The notes below the pieces were generated by a model. That model was given only the letters and a program-made list of their open reading frames with translations. It made no database searches and was not told where the DNA came from. From positions 1-64,000 of the forward strand of contig JAPLAU010000024.1 in NCBI GenBank assembly GCA_026393115.1: a DNA stretch of 64,000 bases, written 5' to 3'. The DNA comes from Actinomycetota bacterium. GTDB lineage: Bacteria > Actinomycetota > Actinomycetes > S36-B12 > CAIYMF01. The translations under genes were made by a program, and so were the position numbers. Position 1 is the first letter of the stretch; each line of letters starts with the position of its first letter. Positions 1-8,471 of the stretch are shown piece after piece.

Positions 1-1
1 G

Positions 2-97
2 GCTCCGGCCAAGCGCGCCGCTGCCAAGAAGGCTCCGGCCAAGCGCGCCGCTGCCAAGAAGGCTCCGGCCCGCAAGGCTCCCGCCCGCAAGCGGTAG
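2..97 (+). CDS. C-terminal tail of a Lys/Ala/Pro-rich histone-like protein (5' part outside window)
   Basis: Only the last 31 codons before a TAG at 95-97 are visible. They encode tandem KKAPAKRAAA-type repeats, and the DNA is a perfect 30-bp direct repeat (1-30, 31-60) followed by a shortened AxxK copy. Such basic low-complexity tails are known from actinobacterial HU (HupB/HupS type) and histone H1-like proteins, where they bind DNA non-specifically. The globular domain lies outside the window, so which family it belongs to cannot be decided. A strong terminator follows 11 bases after the stop. Confidence 0.7.
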   Translation, partial: APAKRAAAKKAPAKRAAAKKAPARKAPARKR

Positions 98-108
98 TCA
101 GCGACACC

Positions 109-152
109 AATGTCGAATGCCCCGAACCAAATGGTTCGGGGCATTCGACATT
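109..152 (+). terminator. Long hairpin, probable terminator of the histone-like gene
   Basis: A near-perfect inverted repeat with about 20 bp per arm (AATGTCGAATGCCCCGAACC and its complement) and a 3-4 base loop begins 11 bases after the stop codon. The T-run after it is poor, as often seen in high-GC Actinobacteria. It may work from both sides, since the small minus-strand gene at 183-374 ends towards it. Confidence 0.8.
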
Positions 153-182
153 GGCCAGAAAACTTCGGATCACACTCTTGAA

Positions 183-374
183 CTACGTCTCGTCTGACGA
201 CTCGTCGGGCTTTTCCGAATCCCACGCCTCATTGCGAGCGCGCATGCGTTCGAGCACGCCGGCCGCTTCATCTTCACTTGCGTATGGCCCAAGTCGCTCA
301 GAGTTGGGATCACCCAGACCCTGCTCGACCTTCTGCGTACGCAGGTTGAACCACCACTTATCGTCGGCGCTCAC
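183..374 (-). CDS. Small conserved acidic protein (63 aa), function unknown
   Basis: The frame reads VSADDKWWFNLRT, then GPYASEDEAAGVLERMRARNEAWD and an acidic C-terminus. Short proteins with this D-KW-F/Y-L...GPY-t--EA plan are, from memory, common in Actinobacteria and resemble a single SPOR-like strand-helix unit. The GTG at 374 is chosen because AGGAGG lies 5 bases upstream; a GTG one codon earlier is too close to it. The gene is divergent from map. The frame stays open further upstream, but that part is antisense to map and is rejected. No function can be assigned. Confidence 0.6.
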   Translation of the reverse strand: MSADDKWWFNLRTQKVEQGLGDPNSERLGPYASEDEAAGVLERMRARNEAWDSEKPDESSDET

Positions 375-464
375 CACTGCCTCCTCGTCGTGTCTGCCAC
401 CTTCACCGGATGTGAGTACGACCACGGATTCGTGGCGCGTGATGGCTGCTCCTAGGATTCCACC

Positions 465-1310
465 ATGCCACTGACACCGGGCACTCTGTCCCCCATGAGA
501 ACGGTACCGACATCGATTCCCCGACCTGAGTACGTCGGAAAATCGCGGCCGACGCCGTTCACAGGTTCCGAACTCAAAGATGAAGCGACCATCGATGCGA
601 TGCGCATCGCCGGACGCATCGCAGCTCAGGCCCTTGCTGAAGTAGGACGCGCCGTCGTTCCCGGTGTGACGACTGACGAACTCGATCGAATTGGTCATGA
701 GTTTCTCTGTGACCACCGCGCTTACCCTTCGACCCTCGGTTACCGCGGATATCCAAAGTCGTTGTGCACATCGCTCAACGAAGTGATCTGTCATGGCATT
801 CCTGATTCAACGGTCGTCAACGATGGCGACATCTGCAACATCGACATCACCGCGTTCATTGGTGGCGTGCACGGCGATACCAACGCGACGTTTCTCGCGG
901 GTGATGTTGACGAAGAGTCCCGCCTACTTGTCGAACGCACGCATGAGGCAACCATGCGGGCGATTGCGGCAGTTGCGCCCGGTCGGCCGCTGAGCGTCGT
1001 CGGACGAGTGATTGAGTCGTACGCACGACGATTCGGATACGGAGTCGTCCGCGATTTCACCGGTCACGGAATTGGTACCTCATTTCACTCCGGGCTCATC
1101 GTTCCCCACTATGAAGACTCGTCCTACGACACCCCACTTGAGCCCACGATGACCTTCACGATCGAGCCGATGTTGACCCTTGGCACCATCGACTACGGCG
1201 TGTGGTCCGACGGTTGGACAGCCGTGACGCGCGACACCAAACGCACCGCTCAGTTCGAACACACGATTCTCGTGACCGATTCAGGGGTCGAGATCTTGAC
1301 CCTGCCCTAG
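465..1310 (+). CDS. map: Type I methionine aminopeptidase
   Basis: This 281-aa cytosolic metalloprotease removes the initiator methionine from nascent proteins. The N-terminus has the proline-rich extension (LTPGTLSP, then IPRPEYVGK) typical of actinobacterial MetAP type 1c, which supports the 465 start. All metal ligands are present: Asp127 (NID), Asp138 (HGDTN), His201 (GHGIG), Glu234 (FTIEPM) and Glu265 (QFEHT), plus the substrate-binding His110. It is divergent from the small gene at 183-374 and about 70 bp ahead of ppgK. Confidence 0.97.
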   Translation: MPLTPGTLSPMRTVPTSIPRPEYVGKSRPTPFTGSELKDEATIDAMRIAGRIAAQALAEVGRAVVPGVTTDELDRIGHEFLCDHRAYPSTLGYRGYPKSLCTSLNEVICHGIPDSTVVNDGDICNIDITAFIGGVHGDTNATFLAGDVDEESRLLVERTHEATMRAIAAVAPGRPLSVVGRVIESYARRFGYGVVRDFTGHGIGTSFHSGLIVPHYEDSSYDTPLEPTMTFTIEPMLTLGTIDYGVWSDGWTAVTRDTKRTAQFEHTILVTDSGVEILTLP

Positions 1311-1379
1311 CAACCTCGACAGTGCTTACGTCATCATGGCGTTAAGCGCCTACCCCGTCCGAGCCCAACAGGAGTCCCC

Positions 1380-2150
1380 ATGTCGAGCAACACCACCACT
1401 GTCTGGCCCCCAGAAGTTCTCACTCTTGCGATCGACGTCGGTGGCACCGGGCTCAAGGCAGCAATCCTTGATGCCCAGGGTCAGATGCAGACAGAGCGCA
1501 CCAAGATCGCGACTCCCTACCCCTGCCCGCCGCCTCTTCTCGTCGAGAGTCTCGTTGGCCTCACTGCTCCACTTGGCGAATTTCACCGAGTGTCCGTCGG
1601 GTTCCCGGGCCTGGTCCGTGAGGGTCGGGTGATTGAGGTTCCGAGTTTGTCGCGAAGCGTTTACGGCGGCGCAACCGACCCTCAACTACGGGGAATGTGG
1701 CACGGTTTTGACCTCGCGACCGCTCTCGCCGACGCGTACAAGGTGCCGGTGAAGGTCGCGAACGACGCTGACGTGCAAGGTTGCGCTGTTGCGCAGGGCA
1801 CGGGATTCGAATTCGTCATGACCCTCGGAACCGGAGTCGGAACCGCGCTGTTCAACGAGGGCCGGCTCCTTCCTCACATGGAACTGTCACACGCACCCTT
1901 CCTCAAGGGCCTCACCTTCGACCTCGCGCTGGGTAACGCCGCCCGCAAGGAAATCGGCACAAAGAAGTGGGTCAAGCGAGTTCACAAGGCCATCAGCGCA
2001 TTTGATGACTTCCTTTTCTTCGACCACCTGTACATCGGCGGCGGTAACGCGAAGTTCCTGATCACCGAGCCGCTTGGGCCGAAAGCCGAAATCGTCTCGA
2101 ACACCGCAGGAATCTTGGGCGGAATTCGCATCTGGGACCTCGAAAAGTAG
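1380..2150 (+). CDS. ppgK: Polyphosphate glucokinase (ROK family)
   Basis: The 256-aa protein opens with the phosphate-binding loop AIDVGGTGLKAAIL, has the catalytic region VANDADVQGCAV, the second phosphate loop TLGTGVGTALF, and the LSHAPF and GNAARKEIG stretches typical of actinobacterial PPGK. The family phosphorylates glucose using inorganic polyphosphate (and often ATP), feeding glycolysis. AGGAG lies 5 bases before the ATG. It is downstream of map on the same strand. Confidence 0.93.
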   Translation: MSSNTTTVWPPEVLTLAIDVGGTGLKAAILDAQGQMQTERTKIATPYPCPPPLLVESLVGLTAPLGEFHRVSVGFPGLVREGRVIEVPSLSRSVYGGATDPQLRGMWHGFDLATALADAYKVPVKVANDADVQGCAVAQGTGFEFVMTLGTGVGTALFNEGRLLPHMELSHAPFLKGLTFDLALGNAARKEIGTKKWVKRVHKAISAFDDFLFFDHLYIGGGNAKFLITEPLGPKAEIVSNTAGILGGIRIWDLEK

Positions 2151-2191
2151 GCACGGTCGGCAATAGTACGAGTTTCAACTAGACTGATCAG

Positions 2192-2746
2192 ATGACCAGT
2201 TGGCTCAGCGACGAAGAGCAAGCGTCGTGGCGACAGTGGATCACCGCGACTACCTTGCTCAACGCGCGCTTGAGCCGCGAACTCACGCACGACCATTCGC
2301 TGACACTCGCCGACTACGAAATCTTGGTACGCCTGTCCGAAACCGAAGGCGGCTGGATGCACATGAGCGAGTTGGCCGACCGCACTCTGTCGAGCCGCAG
2401 TCGCCTCTCGCACCAGATCGACCGGATGGAAAAAGCAGGACTCGTGCGGCGCGAATGCTGCCCGCACGACAAGCGGGGTCAGCATGCCGTGCTCGCCGAC
2501 CACGGCTGGGACGCACTCGTTGCAGCAGCCCCGACCCACGTTGAAGGCGTGCGACGCTACGTCGTTGACGCAATGACTGCTGAGGAGTTTGTCGCTCTTG
2601 GTGCCGCGTGCGCCAAGATCACCGCTGCTCTTGAATCGACCGGCGATGTCGTCGATTCGAACAGTGTCGTCGATTCGAACAGTGTCGTCGATTCGAACAG
2701 TGTCGTCGATTCGAACAGTGTCGTCGATTCGAACAGCGCCCCCTAA
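2192..2746 (+). CDS. MarR-family transcriptional regulator with repetitive C-terminal tail
   Basis: Residues 1-150 form a MarR winged-helix repressor: LTLADYEILVRLSE, the recognition helix in SSRSRLSHQIDRMEKAGLVRRE, and the wing CCPHDKRGQHAVL. MarR proteins act as dimers on palindromic operators, usually controlled by small ligands or oxidation; the ligand here is unknown. The tail after about residue 150 is five copies of the hexapeptide VVDSNS encoded by an exact 18-bp tandem repeat. The tail is not part of the MarR fold and looks like a recent expansion. No strong Shine-Dalgarno precedes the ATG. Confidence 0.88.
   Translation: MTSWLSDEEQASWRQWITATTLLNARLSRELTHDHSLTLADYEILVRLSETEGGWMHMSELADRTLSSRSRLSHQIDRMEKAGLVRRECCPHDKRGQHAVLADHGWDALVAAAPTHVEGVRRYVVDAMTAEEFVALGAACAKITAALESTGDVVDSNSVVDSNSVVDSNSVVDSNSVVDSNSAP
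2648..2737 (+). repeat. Five tandem 18-bp repeats inside the MarR gene
   Basis: The unit GTCGTCGATTCGAACAGT occurs five times head-to-tail; only the last copy differs, by its final base (C for T). Eighteen is a multiple of three, so copy-number change keeps the frame. Each unit contains TTCGAA, so the array is also a ladder of identical small palindromes at 18-bp spacing. Confidence 0.97.
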
Positions 2747-2845
2747 ACCCACCACCTGCATCGGGGGCACCCAAGCGCGCACCTAGCGCGTCTAGGCGCC
2801 CCAAATGTGTCAGTCCCGTGTGGGCGAACTACCAAAGGGTTCGAC

Positions 2846-3230
2846 GGGCGAGTCGGCCTGTAAGCCGGGTTCTGTCCACCCGACCGAAGTCGGGATGGGC
2901 GATCATCTCTCTGCGACCACCGTTACCGATGGCCTGATGCGGTCTACCCGCGAGCATCGGACGGGCAGTCCTCAAGCGCTCGCGCAGGGGCCGGAGCCCC
3001 CTTATGACCTTGCTCCCAGTGGGGTTTACCGAGCCGCATCAGTCACCTGATGCGCTGGTGGTCTCTTACACCACCGTTTCACCCTTACCGGAAATTGCTT
3101 CCCGGCGGTCTATTTTCTGTGGCACTGTCCCGCGGGTTACCCCGGGTGGCTGTTAGCCACCACCGCGCCCTGTGGAGCCCGGACTTTCCTCGATGACATG
3201 TCACCGCGATCGCCCGGCCGGCTCGCCCGC
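2846..3230 (-). ncRNA. rnpB: RNase P RNA (class A)
   Basis: On the minus strand the conserved 5' core GAGGAAAGTCCGGGCTCC occurs at about 3175-3193 and the 3' core ACCCGGCTTACAGGCC at about 2855-2870. The ends pair through GGGCGAG (about 3222-3228) and CTCGCCC (2846-2852), forming helix P1. The length of about 385 nt fits actinobacterial type A RNase P RNA, the catalytic component that matures tRNA 5' ends. End positions are good to a few bases. Short open frames in this region are spurious. Confidence 0.95.
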
Positions 3231-3270
3231 CGTGGCACCAGAGTAGGGCACAGGCCCCCATACTGAACCC

Positions 3271-4065
3271 GTGCATATCCTGCTACCACCTTCTGAGGGC
3301 AAGACCGTACCCACAACCGGCCGCCCCCTCGACCTTTCCACTCTCACATCGCCCGAGTTGACCGCGACCCGCGACACGGTGCTGCAGTCACTGATCCGCC
3401 TTGCGCGCGGACCCGCCGACACGGCTCGCGCAGTGCTCGGCATTTCCGCACGCCAGGTTGACGAACTTGCGCGCGATGCGCGTCTGGATTGCGAGCCGTG
3501 TGCCCCTGCTCGCGCGGTGTACAGCGGCGTGCTCTACGAGGCCCTTGACCTCGCGTCACTGCCCACGGCGGCGCGACGCCGCGCTGACCGCATGTTGCTC
3601 ATCGCGTCTGGTCTGTTCGGAATGGTCAGTCCAGCCGACCGCATCCCCGCCTACCGTCTTTCTGGCGACACCGACCTACCCGGTGTCGGACCCCTCGCAT
3701 CCACTTGGCGTGAGCCGCTCTCCACAGCCCTCGCCGATACCCTCCGACGCGGGCTCATCGTCGACTTACGATCCTCGGCCTACGCCGCCTTGTTCGTTCC
3801 GAGTCCTTCAATGACAGAGCGCACCGTCACGATGCGGGTACTTCAGGAAAAGCGCGTCGGTCGTCGCACCGAACGCGTCGTTGTCAGCCACCACAACAAG
3901 GCAACGAAGGGTCGCCTCGTGCGCGCACTACTCAACGACGGAACGACCCCCCGGTCGGTACCGCAGTTGATCGTTCATTGCACGAACCTCGGCTTCACTG
4001 CTGAACTCGGCGCAACCTCGCGCACCGGAGTGCAGTCAGTTGACATCGTGATGGCGCACATCTAG
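3271..4065 (+). CDS. yaaA: YaaA/DUF328 family peroxide-stress protein
   Basis: The 264-aa protein starts HILLPPSEGKT, the hallmark of the YaaA family, and retains YSGVLYEALD, ASGLFGMVSPAD.IPAYR, DLRS..Y and the basic VVSHHNKATKGRLVRALL segment. In E. coli YaaA lowers free iron and limits oxidative DNA damage after peroxide; the biochemical activity in Actinobacteria is inferred. The start is a GTG. The gene ends directly against the convergent RNase HI gene, with stop codons adjacent. Confidence 0.9.
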   Translation: MHILLPPSEGKTVPTTGRPLDLSTLTSPELTATRDTVLQSLIRLARGPADTARAVLGISARQVDELARDARLDCEPCAPARAVYSGVLYEALDLASLPTAARRRADRMLLIASGLFGMVSPADRIPAYRLSGDTDLPGVGPLASTWREPLSTALADTLRRGLIVDLRSSAYAALFVPSPSMTERTVTMRVLQEKRVGRRTERVVVSHHNKATKGRLVRALLNDGTTPRSVPQLIVHCTNLGFTAELGATSRTGVQSVDIVMAHI

Positions 4066-5193
4066 TTACGTACTGCGGTGAGCGAGGTCATGCAGATGGC
4101 CGCTCTCAGCAAATCCCTGCATCGACTTGTTGCCGTCTTGCCACCACGCAATGGTCGTCAGCGAACACGGAAGTAATTCCATGCTGTACAGACAACGAGC
4201 AGGAGTATCGAGCGCAAGAGACACCATCATCTTGATCGGCGTGACGTGCGCGACGACTGCCGCACGCTCACCCTTGTGCGCGCCCAGCACCAATCGACGG
4301 GCACGATCAATACGTCGGCGATGATCGTCAAACGACTCTCCGCCGGGGGGAGCGATCGCCGTCGACGACAGCCACTCGGCAAGTTCGTCGGGCCACTGTC
4401 GGGCGACCTCGCCAAACGTGCGACCTTCCCATTCACCGAAGTGACATTCGGCAAGATCGTCAATCACCTCGATATCGCGAACGCCCGTCGCTTGAGCGAT
4501 GAACTCAGCGGTCTGCTGGGCGCGCAGCATTGGCGATGTGACCACGCGGTCGACGACACCGCGCGCCACCAACTCCGCCGCGACGCTCTGCGCCTGCAGC
4601 ACACCAACGGGAGCGAGCGGAGGGTTAGCACCGCCTATGCCGCTGAAGAGCTTGGCCAAGGTGTGTTCGGTAGCACCATGGCGAACCAGGAGGGTGACCG
4701 TGGGTGCTCCGAGGTCAGGCGCCCAGCCGGGAAGGAACTTCGGGGCCACCGCCGGTTCGAAAGCATCGACCGCAGGACGTTTTCCAAGCGCGATGTCGAG
4801 GGCCCGATTGACCAACGTGTCGGCGGCCTTGTTCTGCTCTCGGGGAACCCACGTGTAGCGAACTCGTTCACCTGACGCCACATCGCGAGCCCGGAAGGCG
4901 AGAGTGCGAAGGTTGGGATCCTTGATCTTCCAACGACCGCTCATCTGCTCGACGATCAACTTCGAATCCAGTCGCACATCCAGAAGTGCGGTCGGGTCGA
5001 CTTCCGTGGCAGCCTCGAGCCCGGCAATGAGACCCCGGTACTCGGCGACATTGTTGGTCGTGTCGCCGATTGCCTCACTGCGTTCGGCAACGACTCGCCC
5101 CGTGTCAGCGTCGCGAACGACGGCGCCATAGGCCGCCGGGCCCGGATTGCCTCGCGAGCCGCCGTCGGCCTCGACGATGAGTCGTCTGCTCAC
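4066..5193 (-). CDS. Bifunctional RNase HI / histidine phosphatase (Rv2228c type)
   Basis: A 375-aa fusion. Residues 1-140 form RNase HI with acidic residues Asp10 (VEADGG), Glu51 (AEYRGL), Asp76 (LDSKLI) and Asp125 (AADTLV), which cleaves RNA in RNA-DNA hybrids. Residues 165-370 form a histidine phosphatase with the nucleophile motif LLVRHGATE (His172) and AHVTPIK near the end. In mycobacteria this fusion has RNase H activity and an alpha-ribazole-phosphate-phosphatase-like activity. It is the last gene of a coupled trio; its start overlaps the end of the zinc-ribbon gene by 4 bp. Confidence 0.95.
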   Translation of the reverse strand: MSRRLIVEADGGSRGNPGPAAYGAVVRDADTGRVVAERSEAIGDTTNNVAEYRGLIAGLEAATEVDPTALLDVRLDSKLIVEQMSGRWKIKDPNLRTLAFRARDVASGERVRYTWVPREQNKAADTLVNRALDIALGKRPAVDAFEPAVAPKFLPGWAPDLGAPTVTLLVRHGATEHTLAKLFSGIGGANPPLAPVGVLQAQSVAAELVARGVVDRVVTSPMLRAQQTAEFIAQATGVRDIEVIDDLAECHFGEWEGRTFGEVARQWPDELAEWLSSTAIAPPGGESFDDHRRRIDRARRLVLGAHKGERAAVVAHVTPIKMMVSLALDTPARCLYSMELLPCSLTTIAWWQDGNKSMQGFAESGHLHDLAHRST

Positions 5194-5936
5194 AGTCCGG
5201 ACTCAGGAGTGCGCACGAGGATGCGACGGCATTCTTCGCAGCGAAGAACAACGTTCGATTCGGCCGCCCGGAACCGCTCAATGTCGCTGGGAGGAAGTTG
5301 CATCTGGCAGCCCTCACACCGTCCACGACTCAGTGCCGCAGCACCCACACCCCCGTGATCGGCCCGGACTCGTTCATACAGCGACAGCAAGTCGGCAGGT
5401 ACGGCAGTCGACAATGCTGCGCGCTGGGTCGTCGCGATACTGCGTTCGGCCGCGGCCAGCATCTCGGCATCAGCAATGGCGGTTTCTGCTGTGGCGCGTA
5501 CCAACTCGACTTCAGCAATATCAACACCAAGTGAGTTGCGATGAGCGACAGCCGACTCCAGTTGCTCCATTACTTCCAGTTCGACATCTTCTAGGTCTGA
5601 TCGCCGACGAGCCAGCGAGGCGACCTCATGCTGCAGTTCTTCCAGTTGTTTGGGCGAGGTGATGCTGCCGGAGATGAGTAACTGCTCGTCCCGTTCGGCG
5701 CGCGTGCGAACAGTGTCGACTTCGGCTTCTGCCTTGCGTACAGCACGTTCGAGATCGCCCACTTCGGCTTCCGACGCCACGATGCGATCGCGCAGTTCCG
5801 CCAGAGTCACTTCCGCAGCACGCAGTTCAGTGCGGGCAGGCAACGTGAGTAACCGGTGCTCAATGCGGTCGAGTGAAGTATCGACTCGCTGAAGTTCAAG
5901 CAGAGTCAGTTGGTCTTGTGCTTCTGCGGTGCTCAC
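5190..5936 (-). CDS. Coiled-coil C4 zinc-ribbon protein (DUF164)
   Basis: The 248-aa protein has a long N-terminal coiled coil (residues 5-175, rich in E, L, R) and a C-terminal ribbon with CEGC and CEEC pairs, the arrangement of the DUF164/zf-RING_7 family (Rv2229c in M. tuberculosis). The role is unproven; related folds bind nucleic acid or flagellar cargo. Both ends overlap neighbouring genes by 4 bp, which indicates translational coupling. Confidence 0.92.
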   Translation of the reverse strand: MSTAEAQDQLTLLELQRVDTSLDRIEHRLLTLPARTELRAAEVTLAELRDRIVASEAEVGDLERAVRKAEAEVDTVRTRAERDEQLLISGSITSPKQLEELQHEVASLARRRSDLEDVELEVMEQLESAVAHRNSLGVDIAEVELVRATAETAIADAEMLAAAERSIATTQRAALSTAVPADLLSLYERVRADHGGVGAAALSRGRCEGCQMQLPPSDIERFRAAESNVVLRCEECRRILVRTPESGL

Positions 5937-6775
5937 GCGTCAGGGCTCCTACGATGGGTGGTCCAGGGATCGGTGCATTCCTGGGAGACCTCGATGATGA
6001 CATCGCCGCCTCCCGGAAGTTGTGCGAGTGCGCGGCGAAGTTCACGCTTCGCCGACTTCAACCATGGCCACTCGCTGGCCCAGTGTGGTACATCGATGAG
6101 GAAGCACCCTCCGTCGGCGCGGTGTTCGAATGCCCGGTGATGGCGTAGATCGGCCGTGACGTAGACGTCGGCCCCCGAAGCATTGGCAGCGGAGAGCAGA
6201 GAGTCGCCCGCTCCCCCACAGACCGCGACTCGACTGACCTGGCTCATCAAATCACCCGAGACGCTGATTCCACGAGGCGTGAACGGAAGCGCGGCGGCCA
6301 CGTGGTCGGCGAAGTCACTCAGCATCATCGGAGCTGTCAGCTGGCCCACTCGCCCCAGGCCCGAGTCATCGAGAGGTTCGAGGTCGATGAGCCCCAACGC
6401 CGTTGCCAACGCATCGGAAACTCCGGGATCGGCACAGTCGGCGTTGGTGTGCGCGTTGAAGAGGGCGATGTCATGTCGAATCAAGCGGTGCACAATGCGC
6501 CCTTTGGACGAATCAGCCGCGAACGACGTGACACCCGACAGGAAGAGCGGGTGGTGGGTGATGAGCAGGTCTGCTCCGCGGTCGTGTGCCTCCAGCGAGG
6601 CTTCCTCGCTTGCATCAACAGACAGCAGGATCGTGCGCACCGGCGCATCGGGATCACCGAGCACGAGCCCGATGGAGTCCCAGTCAGCGGCCAACGTCGG
6701 CGGGTAGAGGCGCTCCATCACGTCGACGACGTCTGCCACGCTCGGCGCGGGTTCATCGGAGTGTGTTGCGGCCAC
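5933..6775 (-). CDS. Nif3-like dinuclear metal centre protein
   Basis: The 280-aa protein carries the Nif3/YbgI ligands: THHPLF in the first domain, HTNAD(C) in the middle, and VPHWASEW near the C-terminus. The start region VMERLYPPTLAADWDSIGLVLGD is typical. The family forms hexameric rings with a di-metal site; proposed roles include GTP cyclohydrolase I type 2, not demonstrated for this clade. It heads the Nif3 - zinc ribbon - RNase HI/phosphatase operon, an order conserved with mycobacteria (Rv2230c-Rv2228c). Confidence 0.93.
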   Translation of the reverse strand: MAATHSDEPAPSVADVVDVMERLYPPTLAADWDSIGLVLGDPDAPVRTILLSVDASEEASLEAHDRGADLLITHHPLFLSGVTSFAADSSKGRIVHRLIRHDIALFNAHTNADCADPGVSDALATALGLIDLEPLDDSGLGRVGQLTAPMMLSDFADHVAAALPFTPRGISVSGDLMSQVSRVAVCGGAGDSLLSAANASGADVYVTADLRHHRAFEHRADGGCFLIDVPHWASEWPWLKSAKRELRRALAQLPGGGDVIIEVSQECTDPWTTHRRSPDA

Positions 6776-6810
6776 GAGGCAGAGCCTACGCGGTCAGGCG
6801 GAGAGAGGAG

Positions 6811-6884
6811 TGGGCACAGACGGACTCGAACCGCCGACTTCCTGCTTGTAAGGCAGGCGCTCTAACCAACTGAGCTATGCGCCC
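6811..6884 (-). tRNA. tRNA-Val (anticodon TAC)
   Basis: The minus strand folds as a complete 74-nt cloverleaf: acceptor GGGCGCA pairing TGTGCCC with discriminator A, D-arm AGCTCAGTTGGTTAGAGC, anticodon loop CTTACAA, T-arm with GGTTCGAGTCC. No CCA is encoded. Confidence 0.96.
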
Positions 6885-6914
6885 CTTGTGCGCTACCACC
6901 CTACGGGTAGAAGG

Positions 6915-6956
6915 GGCCGTGACCGCTAAGGTCTCGGGCCCACGGCGGTCACGGCC
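6915..6956. terminator. Inverted repeat between tRNA-Val and ahpE
   Basis: Perfect 12-bp arms GGCCGTGACCGC and GCGGTCACGGCC flank an 18-base loop that itself contains GGGCCC. It lies downstream of ahpE (minus strand) and upstream of tRNA-Val, so it probably terminates ahpE. No T-run follows on either strand, so a protein-binding site is also possible. Confidence 0.55.
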
Positions 6957-7001
6957 AGCACTAGCATCTATGACCGCAGGAAGTTACGCACCTTGGGGGT
7001 A

Positions 7002-7469
7002 TCAAATGAGGCAGGAGAGCGCATCTCGGTAGCTGTCGGCGCTCCGCCCTTCCGAGGGGCTGGTGACCACGCTCCAGCGCACAATTCCTTCACGATCAAC
7101 GATGAACGAGCCACGGTTGGCGAAGCCTTTCTCAGGCAGGAATACCCCGTACTCGCGGGCGACCTGACCGTGGGGCCAAAAGTCACTGAGCAGGGGCACG
7201 TCGCTGCCATGCTGTTCAGCGAACGCCTTGAGACTGGCAACCGGATCGCACGAAATTCCGTAGGTCCGTACTCGATCAGTGGCAAAGGTGGCCCCGTCGG
7301 CCGAGATCTCAGCTAGTTCCCCCGTACAGACCGGCGTGAATGCGAAGGGAAAGAACACCAGCAGCACGTGGAGTCGGCCGCGTAGATCCGACAGGCGATG
7401 CTCCTGACCGTATTGATCACGCAGGTTGAAGTCGGGAGCTCTCTCCCCCACGGTCGGAGTGTGAGTCAC
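7002..7469 (-). CDS. ahpE: AhpE-type peroxiredoxin
   Basis: The 155-aa thioredoxin-fold peroxidase has FPFAFTPVCTGEL, giving the peroxidatic Cys48 with its Pro/Thr environment; a second Cys (YGISCDP) is not at a typical resolving position. AhpE reduces peroxides and peroxynitrite using mycothiol/mycoredoxin. The GTG start is chosen because GGAGG sits 6 bases upstream and the protein then begins THTPTVGERAPDF; the open frame extends further upstream without family similarity. As in mycobacteria it is close to the DUF3052 and aceE genes. Confidence 0.93.
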   Translation of the reverse strand: MTHTPTVGERAPDFNLRDQYGQEHRLSDLRGRLHVLLVFFPFAFTPVCTGELAEISADGATFATDRVRTYGISCDPVASLKAFAEQHGSDVPLLSDFWPHGQVAREYGVFLPEKGFANRGSFIVDREGIVRWSVVTSPSEGRSADSYRDALSCLI

Positions 7470-7524
7470 CGGGCACCTCCACGACGCAGTGCACAACTTT
7501 CGCGTTGTGCGACAGGATGTGATC

Positions 7525-8448
7525 GTGGCACAACTTCCCAAGCAACTGCTGCCCGCCTCGGATGAGCGAGGGCTCGCGACCACGCGCCCCGACACGATGG
7601 CCACCGACGCACTTGCGGCGTGGGACGCGCTCCTCGCGGCCGCAGCGGACTGCGACCTCACCCTCCCCGCCCGAGCCCACGGCTGGAGCGGCATTCAGGT
7701 GCTACTTCCCTTCGGCGACTGGCCGGAAAACCGCACCCTGACGAACATTCTTGACGACGCTCGTTCTGGAGTCACGGGCACCGTTGATCAGGCCGATGAT
7801 GTTCGGCGGGTACACGCTGCCCATTCCGATGTGAGTCCGCAGGCAGCGATCGATGCAGTGCGACGAAGCCGCGACGCCCTCAGTAACTGGATTAAGGAAG
7901 GTGGCCCAGAGGGCGAGGGGCTGCTACCCACTCGATCTTTGCTCGGCACCCTTCCCGTGCTGACTCTGGCCCACGCCACGGCTTTCCAAATTGCGGTGAG
8001 CGCACGCGATCTTCAGTCCTGTGGCGCGAACCCCCACGATGAACTCACCGATACCGGATTACTGGCGCTCGTTGACACCACGGGAGCGTTGGCCTCCCGC
8101 CAGCAGGCGACAGCGTCGTTGACGGTGCGCACCCCGACCGCTTTCCTAGGCACCGGTTCTGATGGCGTGGGGTGGCGCACCGCCGATCTCAGCGCCCTCA
8201 GCGAGCCGCTCGGACCCGGAATCATTGCGACAGCAGGAGTAGTGATCGACATCGCGTCGGGCAGGGCGAGCGTTCCCTCGCTGTATTCGTCCGGTCAGAT
8301 CACGGTGACCGATCTCACCGGACTGCTTGCCCTCGCACCGATCATCGAGGGCGTTCCCGGGATTCCAGCCGGAGCCGCACTCGCCCGCGCCGCCAAGGTG
8401 ATGAATGGCATCACAGGAATGTTGGGTGGACTTTTCGGCAAGCGTTAG
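7525..8448 (+). CDS. Unrecognised protein, possibly DinB/MDMPI-like helical domain plus C-terminal domain
   Basis: The 307-aa protein is not clearly recognised. Residues 25-170 look like the four-helix DinB/maleylpyruvate-isomerase N-terminal fold (ALAAWDALLAAAADCDL, the W-centred GWSG..VLLPFGDWPENR, LTLAHATAFQIAVSARDL). Residues 190-300 alternate short strands and end in a glycine-rich helix, perhaps SCP2-like. GTG 7525 is preferred over ATG 7489, because the latter lies 20 bp from the divergent ahpE start while AGGAT precedes the GTG. Metal-binding His residues of MDMPI are not obvious, so function is open. Confidence 0.75.
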   Translation: MAQLPKQLLPASDERGLATTRPDTMATDALAAWDALLAAAADCDLTLPARAHGWSGIQVLLPFGDWPENRTLTNILDDARSGVTGTVDQADDVRRVHAAHSDVSPQAAIDAVRRSRDALSNWIKEGGPEGEGLLPTRSLLGTLPVLTLAHATAFQIAVSARDLQSCGANPHDELTDTGLLALVDTTGALASRQQATASLTVRTPTAFLGTGSDGVGWRTADLSALSEPLGPGIIATAGVVIDIASGRASVPSLYSSGQITVTDLTGLLALAPIIEGVPGIPAGAALARAAKVMNGITGMLGGLFGKR

Positions 8449-8471
8449 GTCGTCGCCCCGCGGCGTTGGGG

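Noticed and set aside
2648-2737. CRISPR-like repeat array
   Set aside because: Units are 18 bp head-to-tail with no spacers and lie in frame inside a coding region; no cas genes are near. The nucleases at 26-29 kb are Cas4-like only in fold and cysteine pattern.
2805-3050. Small plus-strand open frame
   Set aside because: Coincides with RNase P RNA on the other strand.
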